Origin: an uncultured Pelagibacteraceae bacterium
GTDB lineage: Bacteria; Pseudomonadota; Alphaproteobacteria; Pelagibacterales; Pelagibacteraceae
Assembly: GCA_902527215.1 (NCBI GenBank)
Contig: CABZOF010000001.1
Location: forward strand, 499,498 to 563,497
Length of the DNA: 64,000 bases
Direction: 5' to 3'
Shown: positions 62,980 to 64,000 of the stretch, piece after piece
Position numbering within the stretch: the first letter of the stretch is position 1
Layout of the letters: each line of letters opens with the position of its first letter
Translations under genes and position numbers: made by a program
The notes under the pieces: model-generated
Seen by the model: only the letters and a program-made list of their open reading frames with translations
Database searches by the model: none
What the model was told of the DNA's origin: nothing

Positions 62980-64000
62980 ATGAGTGCATACAAAATTATT
63001 GATCATGAATATGATGTTGTTGTTCTAGGTGCAGGTGGTTCTGGGCTAAGAGCAGCTGTAGGATTAAGTGAAGCGGGATTAAAAACTGCATGCGTCTCTA
63101 AAGTGTTCCCAACCAGAAGCCACACCTCCGCAGCACAAGGTGGTATTTCAGCAGCACTTGGAAATATGGGTGAAGATGATTGGAGATGGCATATGTACGA
63201 CACTGTTAAAGGTGCTGATTGGTTAGGAGACCAGGACTCTATAGAATATTTATGTAAGGAAGCGCCAGCTGCTGTTCTAGAATTAGAAAAGTATGGAGTT
63301 CCATTTAGCAGAACAGATGATGGCAAAATTTATCAAAGACCTTTTGGTGGCATGACAAAAAACTATGGAAATGAGACTGTGCAAAGAACTTGTGCAGCAG
63401 CAGATAGAACTGGACATGCAATACTTCACACATTGTATGGACAAGCTTTAAAACATAATACCGAATTTTTTATAGAATACTTCGCACTAGATTTAATAAT
63501 GAAAGATGGAGCATGCAAAGGTATAATTGCTTGGAACCTTAATGACGGAACAATTCACAGATTTAAGTCCCATACAACAATTATAGCAACAGGTGGTTAT
63601 GGGAAAGTGTATTACTCAGCTACTTCAGCTCATACGTGCACTGGAGATGGAAATGCTATGGCTTTAAGAGCTGGATTACCATTACAAGATATGGAATTTG
63701 TACAATTTCATCCAACAGGTATTTACGGTCATGGAACATTAATTTCAGAGGGTGTAAGAGGAGAAGGTGGTTATCTAGTAAATTCAAAAGGAGAAAGATT
63801 TATGGAGCGTTACGCTCCTAAAGCAAAAGATTTAGCATCTAGAGATGTCGTGAGTAGATCAATTGCAGTAGAAATTAACGAAGGCAGAGGTATAGGAAAA
63901 GAACAAGATCACGTTCATCTTCATATTGATCATTTGGACCCAAAAGTTATAGATGAGAGGCTTCCAGGAATATCAGAAGCATCTAAATTATTTGCAAACG
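62980..64000 (+). CDS. sdhA: Succinate dehydrogenase flavoprotein, 3' end outside window
   Basis: The first 340 codons are visible; the track omits the gene because no stop is reached. It starts [29 protein letters not shown]. The covalent FAD His is in [21 protein letters not shown], and other signatures are [41 protein letters not shown] and [23 protein letters not shown]. It oxidises succinate in the TCA cycle and complex II. sdhB is expected downstream. Confidence 0.97.
   Translation, partial: MSAYKIIDHEYDVVVLGAGGSGLRAAVGLSEAGLKTACVSKVFPTRSHTSAAQGGISAALGNMGEDDWRWHMYDTVKGADWLGDQDSIEYLCKEAPAAVLELEKYGVPFSRTDDGKIYQRPFGGMTKNYGNETVQRTCAAADRTGHAILHTLYGQALKHNTEFFIEYFALDLIMKDGACKGIIAWNLNDGTIHRFKSHTTIIATGGYGKVYYSATSAHTCTGDGNAMALRAGLPLQDMEFVQFHPTGIYGHGTLISEGVRGEGGYLVNSKGERFMERYAPKAKDLASRDVVSRSIAVEINEGRGIGKEQDHVHLHIDHLDPKVIDERLPGISEASKLFAN

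Overview
The window is AT-rich, very gene-dense and almost free of long intergenic DNA. Genes overlap by 4 to 11 bases or abut. The gene content, notably dmdA beside asd and sdhCDA, an unusually compact ccm operon and TRAP-fed hydroxy-acid oxidation, points to a SAR11-type alphaproteobacterium (Pelagibacterales). This assignment rests on recalled protein families and synteny, not on a search.

Layout. 1-3.7 kb is an accessory patch. It has two sulfotransferase genes on either side of a roughly 1.65 kb segment that carries one secreted propeller-like protein gene and is bounded by a broken 5' copy of tRNA-Gly(GCC) on the left and the intact tRNA-Gly on the right. Phased TGTGTCG-type repeats lie inside both ends, so the segment looks like an element integrated at a tRNA. 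3.7-25.7 kb is mostly housekeeping: pterin dehydratase, purH, heparinase-like, rpe, a Na+/solute symporter pair with acs, EVE protein, tsaD, hemCD, MscS, YggT, folD, an MBL hydrolase, a photolyase-like protein, argG, IalB, aldo-keto reductase, BI-1, DUF2794, YciB and HspQ. 26.2-30.9 kb is a cytochrome c maturation operon (ccmCDEFGH) followed by a PagL-like outer membrane protein. 30.9-41.8 kb is a two-carbon to small hydroxy-acid module: two tandem FMN hydroxy-acid oxidases, an aminotransferase, a GlcD-type FAD oxidase, a 2-hydroxyacid dehydrogenase and a TakP-like TRAP transporter whose large permease has an odd coiled-coil tail of about 320 residues. 41.8-50.3 kb holds a minus-strand group (PanE-like, AAE3/oxalyl-CoA-type synthetase, Ggt), an MFS transporter, a hydrolase, a secreted unknown, ftsY and dapF. 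50.3-64 kb is one long plus-strand block: a structured leader, then ffh-rpsP-trmD-rplS, leuCDB, dmdC-dmdB-dmdA (DMSP demethylation), asd and sdhCDA. sdhA runs off the end of the window.

How the genes work together. Three carbon-entry modules are visible: acetate-like substrate (DUF4212/symporter plus Acs), 2-hydroxy/2-oxo acids (TRAP plus oxidases, reductase and aminotransferase), and DMSP through methylmercaptopropionate to its CoA ester. All feed the TCA cycle, represented here by Sdh, and a respiratory chain needing c-type cytochromes (ccm).

The most unusual items are the tRNA-bounded segment, the folded leader ahead of ffh, the TRAP permease tail, matching low-complexity tails on ribosomal proteins S16 and L19, a 38-codon Lys-rich gene missed by the ORF track, and a small gene next to the photolyase that seems broken by two single-base indels.
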